Assembly: GCF_003605125.1 (NCBI RefSeq)
Contig: NZ_QPQT01000002.1
Coordinates: 62,001 to 126,000, forward strand
Direction of reading: 5' to 3'
Source: Shewanella algidipiscicola
GTDB lineage: Bacteria; Pseudomonadota; Gammaproteobacteria; Enterobacterales; Shewanellaceae
Length of the DNA: 64,000 bases
Of the stretch, positions 19,001 through 27,717 are shown in pieces. Within the stretch, counting starts at the first letter, position 1. The number at the start of each line of letters is the position of its first letter. Under the pieces are notes generated by a model. It was not told the origin of the DNA. It worked only from the letters and a program-made list of their open reading frames with translations, and made no database searches. The position numbers were made by a program, and so were the translations under genes.

Positions 19001-19909
19001 TTGTATCGGCAGCACTTTGGCATGGCGCAGACCCCCTTTTCATTAACGCCCAATACGGAGTTTTTCTTTGGGTTAGCGCCTCATGTTGAGGCGCTGCAAG
19101 TGCTGCAAACGGCGTTGCAAACCGGCGAAGGCTTTATCAAGGTGATTGGTGAGGTCGGCACAGGTAAGACTCTTATCTGCCGTAAGTTGCTTAATGATAT
19201 TCCTGCTAGGTTCCATTGCGCATATCTGCCTAACCCTTATCTCACGCCCGCTGAGCTGCGTTGGGCTGTCGCCTTAGAGCTAGGGCTGAAATATTCAGCC
19301 AATATCGATCAACAGCAGCTGACTAGCTTAATTCAGCAACAGTTGATTGCGTTATCCGCCCATGGTCATTCGATAATACTGGTGTTAGATGAGGCTCAGG
19401 CACTGCCTGATGACAGTCTGGAGGCGCTGCGGTTATTTACTAATCTCGAAACCGAAAGCCGCAAGTTATTACAGGTAGTGTTATTCGCTCAACCAGAATT
19501 AGATGAGCGTTTGAGCTTGAAGCAGTTTCGTCAGTTAAGGCAGCGGATCACTTTTAGTTATCGTTTAAGGCCATTAACCATCGACGAAACAGCCGCTTAT
19601 CTCACCCATAGGTTGCACATTGCGGGCTATCAAGGCACCGCGTTATTTTCACCCAGTGGCTGTCGGCGTATTGCCAAAGCGGCACGAGGGATCCCTAGAT
19701 TGATCAATATTTTGTCTCATAAGGCGCTGTTATTGGCCTTTGGTGAAGGGGCGTCACAAGTGCAGCCTCGTCATATTCGCGCCGCCATTAATGATACTGA
19801 AGATGCGGGATCTGAGCTGCGCAGCCCACGCTGGTGGTTGGCGGGTGTTGCCACCTTATCAGTACTGTCTATCGCTGTGTGGAGCTGGTTGAGTGGGGCA
19901 TTAGTATGA
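19001..19909 (+). CDS. mshM: MshM, ExeA-like AAA ATPase
   Basis: A 302-residue protein with an AAA ATPase domain at about 20-265: Walker A GEVGTGKTLICR near residue 50, Walker B ILVLDEAQAL near 130, and a C-terminal membrane segment at about 278-298 (WWLAGVATLSVLSIAVWSWL). ExeA-type ATPases help secretin assembly across peptidoglycan. The start is TTG at 19001, supported by AAGGAG at 18986-18991 nine bases upstream and by the start MYRQHFGMAQTPFSLTPNTE, which matches the family N-terminus. The next ATG (Met8) would cut into this conserved motif. It overlaps mshN by ATGA. Confidence 0.92.
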   Translation: MYRQHFGMAQTPFSLTPNTEFFFGLAPHVEALQVLQTALQTGEGFIKVIGEVGTGKTLICRKLLNDIPARFHCAYLPNPYLTPAELRWAVALELGLKYSANIDQQQLTSLIQQQLIALSAHGHSIILVLDEAQALPDDSLEALRLFTNLETESRKLLQVVLFAQPELDERLSLKQFRQLRQRITFSYRLRPLTIDETAAYLTHRLHIAGYQGTALFSPSGCRRIAKAARGIPRLINILSHKALLLAFGEGASQVQPRHIRAAINDTEDAGSELRSPRWWLAGVATLSVLSIAVWSWLSGALV

Positions 19910-21090
19910 GTGTGATTAATACCATGCTCAAAGATCTCGATAAGCGCCAGCAAGCTCATTCGCTAGATACGTTACCTGTACCTGACATGCAGTATGTTGC
20001 GGCAGCACCGAATGGCTTTTCACGTCTATTACCTTGGGTTTTACTCCTGCTGTTGTCTGTGTGCGGCATGATAGGCGCCACTATCGCGTGGCAGAAGCTG
20101 ATTGTATTAGCTCAAGATAAGACCCAGCTTGAGCAAGACTTACAACAAGCTCAGCGGTCGACAACAGAGGTAGTGGCACAAGAGCGTGCATTAATTCAGT
20201 CAGTTGAGCCAGTGCTCACAAACTATCAAAACGTGGCAGCAGAAAAGCCATTGTCGCAGCAGTCTGAAGTGGCCACCGCGGAGATAAATCCCTCTTTATT
20301 GACGGCTAATGCCTCTACCCATGCCAAGACAAACATCAGTTCAGCAGCCGCTAATGGCGACGATGCAGGCATGAATGCTGATATTAAAAACACAGAGCTC
20401 AAAAACACCCTAACCACCAGAGATGTGAGTGATGGCGGTGCGCGCCAGTCTACAGAGGCAGACCCCAGCCCAATTGCAGGAGCGATGGCCGTCACAGAGG
20501 TTAAGCTAACGCCAGCGGCGCTGGCACAAAAGCGTTTTGCTTTAGGACAAACGGCCCAAAATGAGGGGCAGCTTGCGCAGGCGCAAGAGTATTTTTCTGA
20601 GGCGATTCGCCTCGACCCTAGCCTGCATCAAGCTCGGCAACATTTAGCAGCGCTCTACTATGGCCAAGGGCGGCTCGGCGATGCCGACGATACGTTAGCG
20701 CAAGGACGAGTCTTATATCCTGAGCATGTTGATTATGCCCTGCTGCAAGCCAGAGTGTATGAGGCGTCGGGGGCAATAGATAAGGCATTAGCTGTGTTAA
20801 CCACTATCCCGGATGAGCATGAACTCGCGGTGCAAAAGTGGACTATGCAGAGTCATTTAGCGCAGCAAGTACAACAGTTTACGTTGGCCGAACAGAGTTA
20901 TCGCCAGTTGGCGAGAGTCGAACCTAATCAAGCAAAATGGTGGATGGGGCTGGCCTATGCACTCGACTCTCAGCAAGAATTTTTATTGGCTAAACAGGCG
21001 TATCGTCAGGCGTTGGCACTCAATGGCCTATCGGCCTCTGCCATTGCATTTATCGACCAGCGTTTAGCGCAGTTAGGAGATGTTGAGTGA
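19906..21090 (+). CDS. mshN: MshN, TPR protein of MSHA biogenesis
   Basis: A 394-residue bitopic protein. The ATG at 19906 overlaps the mshM stop (ATGA), giving MSVINTMLKDLDKRQQAHSL, the family start; the frame stays open upstream to a GTG but that would overlap mshM widely. One membrane segment at about 42-62 (LLPWVLLLLLSVCGMIGATI), a coiled coil behind it, a long variable Ala/Thr/Asn-rich periplasmic linker (about 90-195), and tetratricopeptide repeats from about 200 to the end (ALAQKRFALGQTAQNEGQLA, AQEYFSEAIRLDPSLHQARQ, WMGLAYALDSQQEFLLAKQA). It probably works with MshM or the secretin in assembly. Confidence 0.9.
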   Translation: MSVINTMLKDLDKRQQAHSLDTLPVPDMQYVAAAPNGFSRLLPWVLLLLLSVCGMIGATIAWQKLIVLAQDKTQLEQDLQQAQRSTTEVVAQERALIQSVEPVLTNYQNVAAEKPLSQQSEVATAEINPSLLTANASTHAKTNISSAAANGDDAGMNADIKNTELKNTLTTRDVSDGGARQSTEADPSPIAGAMAVTEVKLTPAALAQKRFALGQTAQNEGQLAQAQEYFSEAIRLDPSLHQARQHLAALYYGQGRLGDADDTLAQGRVLYPEHVDYALLQARVYEASGAIDKALAVLTTIPDEHELAVQKWTMQSHLAQQVQQFTLAEQSYRQLARVEPNQAKWWMGLAYALDSQQEFLLAKQAYRQALALNGLSASAIAFIDQRLAQLGDVE

Positions 21091-22844
21091 AACCCAAGTT
21101 AAAAATGCGCTTAGGCGACCTGTTGGTACAAGAACACATTATTAGTGAAGAGCAGCTAATACAGGCCTTGGCGGAGCAAAAAAAGACAGGTAAAAAACTG
21201 GGGCGCACCTTAATCGACTTGGCTTATATCAGTGAAGAGCAGCTGCTGAGGTTTTTATCTCAACAGCTTAATATTCCCTTTTTGGATATCAGCCGCCGGG
21301 CGATCGCCCCGCAAGTGATCAATTTATTGCCTGAGGTTCAGGCGCGCCGTTATCGTGCTTTGGTCGTTGAAGATCATGGTGATAGCGTATTGGTAGCCAT
21401 GAGCGATCCGGCCGATCTGCAGTCGATGGACAACATAGAGGTGTTGCTTGCCCCGAAAACGATCCAAATTGCGGTAGTGACCGAAACTCAACTGTTGCAC
21501 GCATTCGATAACCTGTATCGTCGTACTGGTGAAATTGACCAGATTGCGGGCAAGTTAGATGAAGAATATGCCGCCGATGATCAATTTAATCTGGCCAGCT
21601 TGACCGATGACGACAGTGATAATGAAACCACTGTGGTTAAACTGTTACAGTCTATTTTTAAGGACGCGGTGCAGATGCGGGCCTCGGATATTCATATCGA
21701 GCCCGGTGATAAAGTACTGCGCATTCGTCAGCGTATCGACGGTCAGTTACAAGAGCATACTCTACCAGAGGTCAATATTGCTTCGGCTTTAGTGCTGCGC
21801 CTTAAGTTGATGGCCGGGTTGGATATTTCTGAGAAACGCTTGCCCCAGGATGGGCGTTTTCATATGGAGGTCAAGGGCCATAAGATTGATGTACGTATGT
21901 CGACTATGCCCATTTATCATGGCGAATCTGTGGTAATGCGTTTGCTTGACCAATCCGCAGGGTTGTTAACGCTTAATGAAACCGGCATGCCGCCCGCGAT
22001 GCTGGCTCGGGTAAGGCAACAGATTAAACGTCCCCATGGTATGTTGCTGGTGACGGGGCCAACAGGTAGCGGTAAAACCACGACCTTGTATGGCATCTTA
22101 AGTGAGCTAAACACCGCCGACCGTAAAATTATTACTGTTGAAGATCCGGTTGAATACCAATTGCCTCGCATCAATCAGGTGCAGGTGAATCATAAAATTG
22201 GCCTCGATTTTTCTAATGTATTGCGCACCACGTTACGCCAAGATCCCGATATCATCATGGTGGGCGAGATGCGTGACCAAGAAACGGTCGAAATTGGCCT
22301 GCGAGGCGCACTTACCGGTCACTTGGTGTTATCGACCTTGCACACTAACGATGCGGTCACTAGTGCGCTGCGCTTACTCGACATGGGGGCCGCCAGTTAC
22401 TTGGTGGCCAGCGCTCTGCGGGTCATTATTGCTCAGCGTTTGGTACGCCGAGTGTGCGAGCATTGCGCGCAGCCCTTTGATATGAACGCTCAAGATAAAG
22501 TTTGGCTTAATTCGGTAAGCCGACGTGACTTCTCCCAAGTAAATTTGCGTATTGGTACAGGTTGTCAAAGCTGTGGTGGCAGCGGTTATCGTGGCCGCGT
22601 GGGGGTGTTTGAAATTTTAGAGCTCGATGATGCCATGATTGAGGCGATGCGCCGTGGTAATCCGCAAGATTTTGCTGCTGCAGCTTATCTTAGCCCTAAC
22701 TTTACGCCGCTGGCCGAATCGGCCTTTGATTATCTTGCCCAAGGGATCACCACCATAGAAGAGGTGGCTAAGTTGGTCGAGGAGGCATCCGAGACCAGAA
22801 TGCCGCTGGCGAGTGAAGTGCATAGCCATCAGGATAGGGTGTAA
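21087..22844 (+). CDS. mshE: MshE, pilus extension ATPase with c-di-GMP-binding N-domain
   Basis: A 585-residue GspE/PilB-type hexameric ATPase that powers pilus assembly. GTG start inside the mshN stop (GTGA). The N-terminus has two MshEN motifs, RLGDLLVQEHIISEEQLIQA (from residue 8) and KLGRTLIDLAYISEEQLLRF, each of the form [RK]LGxx[L]..IS...L...L..Q; this arrangement binds c-di-GMP in V. cholerae MshE. Then: DIHIEPGDKVLRIRQRIDGQ, Walker A GPTGSGKTTTLY near residue 330, Asp box EDPVEYQLPRINQVQVN, Walker B DPDIIMVGEMRD, His box LSTLHTNDAVTSALRLLDMG, and a four-cysteine zinc site (CEHC and CQSCGGSGYRGRVG). Pilus extension is therefore likely to respond to c-di-GMP. Confidence 0.96.
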   Translation: MKPKLKMRLGDLLVQEHIISEEQLIQALAEQKKTGKKLGRTLIDLAYISEEQLLRFLSQQLNIPFLDISRRAIAPQVINLLPEVQARRYRALVVEDHGDSVLVAMSDPADLQSMDNIEVLLAPKTIQIAVVTETQLLHAFDNLYRRTGEIDQIAGKLDEEYAADDQFNLASLTDDDSDNETTVVKLLQSIFKDAVQMRASDIHIEPGDKVLRIRQRIDGQLQEHTLPEVNIASALVLRLKLMAGLDISEKRLPQDGRFHMEVKGHKIDVRMSTMPIYHGESVVMRLLDQSAGLLTLNETGMPPAMLARVRQQIKRPHGMLLVTGPTGSGKTTTLYGILSELNTADRKIITVEDPVEYQLPRINQVQVNHKIGLDFSNVLRTTLRQDPDIIMVGEMRDQETVEIGLRGALTGHLVLSTLHTNDAVTSALRLLDMGAASYLVASALRVIIAQRLVRRVCEHCAQPFDMNAQDKVWLNSVSRRDFSQVNLRIGTGCQSCGGSGYRGRVGVFEILELDDAMIEAMRRGNPQDFAAAAYLSPNFTPLAESAFDYLAQGITTIEEVAKLVEEASETRMPLASEVHSHQDRV

Positions 22845-22846
22845 CC

Positions 22847-24064
22847 ATGCCAGTTTATCAGTATCGTGGGAGAGACGCCCAAGGCAAGGCGGTGACGGGA
22901 CTACTCGACGCCGTGTCGGCGAGCGCTGCGGCCGACCAATTAATGTCGCGCGCGGTGATCCCTCTAGAGCTGATTGAAACTAAACCTAAGCGTGACTTTA
23001 ATTTAGGAACCCTGTTTAAAGGCAAGGTAGGGCTAGATGAGTTACAAATCTTTACTCGGCAGATGTATTCATTAACCCGCTCGGGGATCCCCATCTTGCG
23101 CGCCATCGCGGGTCTGTCAGAGAGTAGCCATTCACAGCGGATGAAAGTGGCGTTAAAGGACATTTCAGAGCAGTTGACCGCCGGTCGCCCCCTGTCGTCG
23201 GCGATGAATCATCATCCTGATGTCTTTGATGCGCTGTTTGTGTCGATGATCCATGTGGGAGAAAACACGGGTAAGCTCGAAGATGCTTTTATTCAGCTCT
23301 CAGGTTATATCGAGCGCGAACAAGAGACCCGCCGCCGGATTAAAGCCGCGATGCGTTATCCCATTTTTGTGTTAATCGCCGTAGCGTTAGCCATGGTGGT
23401 GCTTAATATTATGGTGATCCCTAAGTTTGCCGAGATGTTCTCTCGTTTTGGTGCCGATCTGCCCTGGGCGACCAAATTGCTGATCGCTACCTCGAACTTT
23501 TTTGTCAATTATTGGTATGTATTATTGCTGGGACTCCTACTGGGTTTTGTTGGGATCCGCTATTGGCATAACAGTGAAAAGGGTGAGAAGCAATGGGATA
23601 GATGGAAGCTCAACATCCCCGCGGTGGGCAGCATTATCGAGCGTTCGACGCTGTCACGTTACTGCCGCAGTTTCTCGATGATGCTCAGTGCTGGTGTGCC
23701 TATGACCCAAGCGCTCAGTTTAGTTGCCGATGCGGTCGATAACGCCTATATGCATGACCGCATAGTGGCGATGCGTCGCGGTATTGAGTCGGGGGACTCT
23801 ATGCTGCGGGTGTCTAATCAGAGCCAGTTGTTTACCCCGCTAGTGTTACAAATGGTGGCGGTGGGTGAAGAGACAGGACAAATCGATCAGCTCCTAAACG
23901 ATGCCGCCGATTTTTATGAAGGGGAGGTCGATTATGATCTCAAAAATCTCACCGCAAAATTAGAACCTATTTTGATTGGGATTGTCGCAGTCATAGTCTT
24001 AATTTTGGCGCTAGGAATTTACTTGCCGATGTGGGACATGCTCAATGCGGTCAAAGGGGGTTGA
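22847..24064 (+). CDS. mshG: MshG, inner-membrane platform protein (PilC/GspF)
   Basis: A 405-residue polytopic platform protein with two T2SSF domains: residues about 68-190 (LQIFTRQMYSLTRSGIPILR, MIHVGENTGKLEDAFIQLSG) and about 270-393 (LSRYCRSFSMMLSAGVPMTQ, MVAVGEETGQIDQLLNDAAD), each with the GE(N/E)TG signature. Membrane segments at about 168-190, 218-240 and 376-398. It translates rotation of MshE into pilin insertion. Two bases after the mshE stop. Confidence 0.96.
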   Translation: MPVYQYRGRDAQGKAVTGLLDAVSASAAADQLMSRAVIPLELIETKPKRDFNLGTLFKGKVGLDELQIFTRQMYSLTRSGIPILRAIAGLSESSHSQRMKVALKDISEQLTAGRPLSSAMNHHPDVFDALFVSMIHVGENTGKLEDAFIQLSGYIEREQETRRRIKAAMRYPIFVLIAVALAMVVLNIMVIPKFAEMFSRFGADLPWATKLLIATSNFFVNYWYVLLLGLLLGFVGIRYWHNSEKGEKQWDRWKLNIPAVGSIIERSTLSRYCRSFSMMLSAGVPMTQALSLVADAVDNAYMHDRIVAMRRGIESGDSMLRVSNQSQLFTPLVLQMVAVGEETGQIDQLLNDAADFYEGEVDYDLKNLTAKLEPILIGIVAVIVLILALGIYLPMWDMLNAVKGG

Positions 24065-24112
24065 AAAATGAGGCAACGGACCTATATTCGGCAGGCATTG
24101 GGTCGGTATTAG

Positions 24113-24604
24113 ATGCAGCGCCAACAGCTCGCCGATAGTGAACTAATACAGCTTTATGGCAAGATAATCGCCATAGTGGTGGTGTTGATCATCTTAACCG
24201 TATTAGCCTTTCGCTTTATGGGCGGTGTTGAGCAAGTCTCTAGCCAAGGGCTGAAAGTTGAACATACCCGATTAGTGAATGTGCTTGCTATGGTGCGTTC
24301 CCAATGGTTAAGCCAAGGCCGACCCGACAGTTTGTTGCTGAACTGGTCGACAGGTGAGGCGAGCCCTAGCGTTAAGCTGGAGCCGCTACTGCTAAATAGG
24401 CAGGGGTTGCCAACGCTTAAACACGCTGACGAGGCGGGATGTTGGCAGTTGTGGTTGCAACTGCTGGGGCCCAAACCTAACCGGGTCGATGTGATAGTTG
24501 TGACAACCGATAATGGACCAGCATGTGAGTATGTTAGCGGCAATGGTGACAAGTTAAGTTATCAGCTCAATAGCGGACGAGTAAGCTGGAGAAATAATGA
24601 CTAA
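24113..24604 (+). CDS. mshF: MSHA biogenesis protein MshF
   Basis: A 163-residue protein with one membrane segment at about 18-36 (IIAIVVVLIILTVLAFRFMG) and a short periplasmic domain containing two cysteines (GCWQLWLQLLG and NGPACEYVSG). Its position between mshG and mshB matches mshF of Vibrio, and its role in assembly is not defined. It has no prepilin cleavage motif. The 48-base spacer after mshG holds an out-of-register 14-codon reading frame that is probably meaningless. Confidence 0.82.
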   Translation: MQRQQLADSELIQLYGKIIAIVVVLIILTVLAFRFMGGVEQVSSQGLKVEHTRLVNVLAMVRSQWLSQGRPDSLLLNWSTGEASPSVKLEPLLLNRQGLPTLKHADEAGCWQLWLQLLGPKPNRVDVIVVTTDNGPACEYVSGNGDKLSYQLNSGRVSWRNND

Positions 24605-24679
24605 ATATCGAGATATCCATGGTTTCTAATTTTTGAGTAACTGTTAGAATTAGCGCCATATACCATAGAGGCAATAAAT

Positions 24680-25312
24680 ATGAATATGACCACCAAGATG
24701 GGACGACTAAAACAGCAAGGATTCTCGCTTATTGAGTTAGTTATTGTCATCGTGATCCTGGGCATTTTAGCGGCAACCGCCATCCCGCGCTTTCTTAATG
24801 TGACCGATGATGCCGAAGATGCCAGTGTCGACGGTGTCGCTGGTGGGCTTGCCACCGCGGTGAGTTTTGTGCGTTCACAGTGGGAAGTCGATGGTCGTAA
24901 TGTGAACAGTGTAGTGCTCGATGGTACCACTATTTCAGTAGACCCACGCTTTGGTTTCCCAACCGGCACAACGTCTAGCACCTCCGATGTTACCGACGTC
25001 ACCCAGATGAGCGATGCCAGTTGCCAAGGGGTGTTTAAAGCCATATTACAAAGCCCACCGCGTAATGTGCTTTATACCCAAGATGCACGTAATCAAAGAT
25101 TTACCGTGAGAGTGCTAGACGGTAGTGGTGGCAATGCGGTCGATCTCAATGGTGACGCGGTCAGCAATATAGATGTGTGTGTCTATCATCAGGTCAATTC
25201 ATTGGCTTTGGATCAAACCACGGGTATAGCGACCCCAGCTCCAGATTTAGATGTGGGTAAAGGGATCACTTATAACCCCGCTACAGGTGCGGTGGTGAGT
25301 TTCACTCGTTAA
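24680..25312 (+). CDS. mshB: MshB, minor pilin
   Basis: A 210-residue prepilin: leader MNMTTKMGRLKQQG, cleavage after Gly14, then FSLIELVIVIVILGILAATA with Glu5 of the mature protein. The globular domain has a C-terminal pair of cysteines (SDASCQGVFK and IDVCVYHQV). It heads the structural part of the locus; in V. cholerae a separate promoter lies before mshB, and the 75-base gap here could hold one, but no convincing boxes are seen. Confidence 0.93.
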   Translation: MNMTTKMGRLKQQGFSLIELVIVIVILGILAATAIPRFLNVTDDAEDASVDGVAGGLATAVSFVRSQWEVDGRNVNSVVLDGTTISVDPRFGFPTGTTSSTSDVTDVTQMSDASCQGVFKAILQSPPRNVLYTQDARNQRFTVRVLDGSGGNAVDLNGDAVSNIDVCVYHQVNSLALDQTTGIATPAPDLDVGKGITYNPATGAVVSFTR

Positions 25313-25371
25313 TACCATTAAGCTAAGCCGTTTATATCAGTTTATTATTTTTTGAACAAAGGAAACGTAGT

Positions 25372-25890
25372 ATGAAAAAACAACAAGGCTTTACGCTTAT
25401 TGAGCTTGTCGTCGTGATTATCATTTTGGGTATCTTGGCGGTTACCGCCGCGCCTAAGTTTATCAACTTGCAAAGTGATGCACGCGCCTCGACATTAGAA
25501 GGGGTAAAAGGTGCACTGCAAGGGGCGAATGCCTTAGTCTACTCTAAGGCTGCGATTCAGGGCAAAGAGTCTAAGCCTACTGCTGAGGTAATTATTGATG
25601 ATAAAGGTGATACTGATGCAGATAACGATATTAAGGTGAATGCGGTATACGGCTACGTAAATAATGCATCAGCCGATCTCGTTGAGGTGCTCGATATTGA
25701 TACCACTTCAACATCGCCTGAATGGGTCATTGTTGACTCTCCTAACGTTACAACCGAGATTGAGGATGCGATAATCATCCACCCAGGTGACAAAACTCCA
25801 TCAGCCACAGTAAAATGTTGGGTTGAATACAAGCACCCCGCAGCTAAGGGTGCAGCGCCTACCTATAAAGTTGAAGATTCAGGTTGTTAA
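25372..25890 (+). CDS. mshA: MshA, major pilin (copy 1)
   Basis: A 172-residue prepilin with leader MKKQQG, cleavage before Phe7 and the hydrophobic helix FTLIELVVVIIILGILAVTA, then PKFINLQSDARAST. Residues after about 35 form the variable globular domain, with a C-terminal disulfide pair (TVKCWVEY and DSGC at the end). A strong AAGGAAA ribosome-binding site precedes it. The next gene encodes a second MshA with the same N-terminus. This or the second copy forms most of the MSHA fibre used for attachment. Confidence 0.93.
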   Translation: MKKQQGFTLIELVVVIIILGILAVTAAPKFINLQSDARASTLEGVKGALQGANALVYSKAAIQGKESKPTAEVIIDDKGDTDADNDIKVNAVYGYVNNASADLVEVLDIDTTSTSPEWVIVDSPNVTTEIEDAIIIHPGDKTPSATVKCWVEYKHPAAKGAAPTYKVEDSGC

Positions 25891-25907
25891 TTAAGGAATT
25901 ACAGATA

Positions 25908-26438
25908 ATGAACAAGCAAAAAGGTTTTACCCTGATTGAATTAGTGGTGGTGATTATTATCTTAGGTATTTTAGCGGTCACCGCCGCGCCTAAGTTTATC
26001 AACTTGCAGAGTGATGCGCGCGCATCGACCATCGCCGGCTTAGAGGCGGCGCTGAAAGGGGGCGATAGCCTTGTCTATTCCAAGTCGCTGATTGCCGGGA
26101 ATGAAGCTTTAGCCAGTACTGAGACCCCTGCGCCTAAAGTTACCGTTGCAAAAAATAAAGAGGTAAACTTGAACTTCGGCCACCCTACTCCAGTATGGAC
26201 CGGCAGCTTAGAGCATGTTTTGGATATTGATGCCTCTGCGGAGTCACCTACCGATGAGACGACTGAGTGGGTTTATTTGGAAGTCGGTGCAGAAAAGAGC
26301 ATCTACTTTTACCCTCAAGGGCAAGACAACCCTAAAGCAGATGCACCGGATACAGGCGCTTGTTACGTCCAATATGAAAACAGCGTAACAGATACTGACG
26401 GCACCTTAGCCATCACCAGTGTGACCACGGGTTGTTAA
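25908..26438 (+). CDS. second MshA-type major pilin (tandem copy 2)
   Basis: A 176-residue prepilin starting at the ATG at 25908 (MNKQKG, cleavage, FTLIELVVVIIILGILAVTA, PKFINLQSDARAST), 17 bases after the mshA stop. The first 40 or so residues match mshA copy 1 almost perfectly, while the globular domains differ strongly (here AGLEAALKGGDSLVYSKSLI and a C-terminal GACYVQYE...TTGC pair). The upstream frame to 25884 only adds eight codons that overlap copy 1. A terminator follows immediately, so the two pilins can be expressed at higher level than the genes after them. This is a tandem duplication with divergent exposed domains. Confidence 0.9.
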   Translation: MNKQKGFTLIELVVVIIILGILAVTAAPKFINLQSDARASTIAGLEAALKGGDSLVYSKSLIAGNEALASTETPAPKVTVAKNKEVNLNFGHPTPVWTGSLEHVLDIDASAESPTDETTEWVYLEVGAEKSIYFYPQGQDNPKADAPDTGACYVQYENSVTDTDGTLAITSVTTGC

Positions 26439-26452
26439 TAAAACACCCAATG

Positions 26453-26479
26453 AAAAGGCCTGCTTAGCAGGCCTTTTTT
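26453..26479 (+). terminator. rho-independent terminator after the second mshA
   Basis: AAAAGGCCTGC at 26453-26463, loop TTA, GCAGGCCTTTT at 26467-26477 and more T. It sits inside the MSHA locus, separating the major pilins from mshC-mshQ, and could set the ratio of major to minor pilin mRNA. Confidence 0.88.
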
Positions 26480-26611
26480 GTCACTGTTTTTTTATGCGCA
26501 TCATTTTTACCAAGCTGTGCTAGAAAAATCTGAAATGGGCGGCATTATTTGCCATACTGATTAAGTTGTTAGAAAATATAACGCTATCAGCGGCTTGTGG
26601 GCGGAATATCA

Positions 26612-27058
26612 ATGGGAAAACAGCAAGGCATTACCCTTGTAGAGCTAGTGACCACCATCATGTTAATTGCCATCTTGTCTGTGGTGGTCTTGCCGCGTTT
26701 TTTTACTGGTTCCAGTTATAGTGCCTTTACCCTGCGTGATGAGTTTATTGGCGAGCTGAGACGAGTACAGTTGATGGCGATAAATAATCAAGACCGTTGT
26801 CATGGCGTTGATGTGACGGCCAGTGATTATCGTATGATGATCTATCAAACAGACTGCAGCTCAGTGATTGTTACTGGCACAGCACAAAAGCTTCCTAGCA
26901 ATACATCAATTAATCTCAATGATAGTAGTGATTTTTCATTAGTGTTTAACCGTGACGGTGGCGTGACAGCTTGCGGGCTGGGATGTGTCATCAAGGTTAG
27001 CGCCGATGACACCTTAAACATTACTATCGAAGGTCAGGGCTATATCCATGGGCGTTGA
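26612..27058 (+). CDS. mshC: MshC, minor pilin
   Basis: A 148-residue prepilin: leader MGKQQG, then ITLVELVTTIMLIAILSVVV with Glu5, and a small globular domain with Cys pairs (DRCHGV, TDCSS, TACGLGCVIK). The ATG at 26612 gives a leader of normal size and has GGCGGA seven bases upstream; the GTG at 26597 only adds five residues. A 173-base gap after the terminator leaves room for a promoter of the second structural unit. Confidence 0.88.
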   Translation: MGKQQGITLVELVTTIMLIAILSVVVLPRFFTGSSYSAFTLRDEFIGELRRVQLMAINNQDRCHGVDVTASDYRMMIYQTDCSSVIVTGTAQKLPSNTSINLNDSSDFSLVFNRDGGVTACGLGCVIKVSADDTLNITIEGQGYIHGR

Positions 27059-27698
27059 TATTAAGGTGATTACTCACTTGAACGAGGTTAATCCTGAACC
27101 CTCTATGGGCCAAAGCGCCAAGCCTGTTATCGCTAACAGTGAAAGCGTAAGCTATAGTCGCCACGCTGCTCAGCACCGGATGCAAGGCTTTACCCTGATC
27201 GAACTTGTCGTTGGCATGTTGGTACTGGGCATTGCCTTAGTGATGTTGTCGACCATGCTGTTTCCCCAAGCCGATCGCGCTGCCGAAACCTTGCACCGCG
27301 TACGCTCCGCCGAATTGGCCCATTCGCTGTTAAATGAGATTTGGGGTAAGCGTTATGATCAGAATACCAACCCTAATGGCGGCGTGCCAGCATGCGGCGC
27401 CGCTGCACGTTCCGATTTAGGCCTTCCTGCTGGGGATGCATGTACCGACGAAGTTGATTTTGGCGCAGCAGGCTTAGCGCGAAATGCTTATCGCGATGTC
27501 GACGATTATCATGGCTTGACTCAATCAAGCCAGATGCTGAACTCCTCTCGAACCTATGCCGAGGAGTACCTCAACTACCAGCTGTCGGTCAGCGTGACTT
27601 ATCCTTATAGTGATAAAAATAGCAAGCTGGTTACGATAAATGTGACTACTCCAAATGGTGAAGTGATCACTTACAATGCGCTGCGGAGTAACTATTAA
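27048..27698 (+). CDS. mshD: MshD, minor pilin
   Basis: A 216-residue prepilin overlapping mshC by 11 bases. The prepilin motif HRMQG, FTLIELVVGMLVLGIALVML appears only at residue 47, so from the ATG at 27048 the leader is unusually long. In-frame ATGs at 27105 and 27180 would shorten it (the last gives a leader of MQG) but none has a clear ribosome-binding site, so the start is uncertain. The globular domain has two cysteines (GVPACGAAA, GDACTDEVDF). Confidence 0.82.
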   Translation: MGVDIKVITHLNEVNPEPSMGQSAKPVIANSESVSYSRHAAQHRMQGFTLIELVVGMLVLGIALVMLSTMLFPQADRAAETLHRVRSAELAHSLLNEIWGKRYDQNTNPNGGVPACGAAARSDLGLPAGDACTDEVDFGAAGLARNAYRDVDDYHGLTQSSQMLNSSRTYAEEYLNYQLSVSVTYPYSDKNSKLVTINVTTPNGEVITYNALRSNY

Positions 27699-27717
27699 TG
27701 AATGCGGATAACAGGCG

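Noticed and set aside
24068..24112. 14-codon reading frame between mshG and mshF
   Set aside because: Too short, no conservation argument; mshF has its own ATG at 24113.
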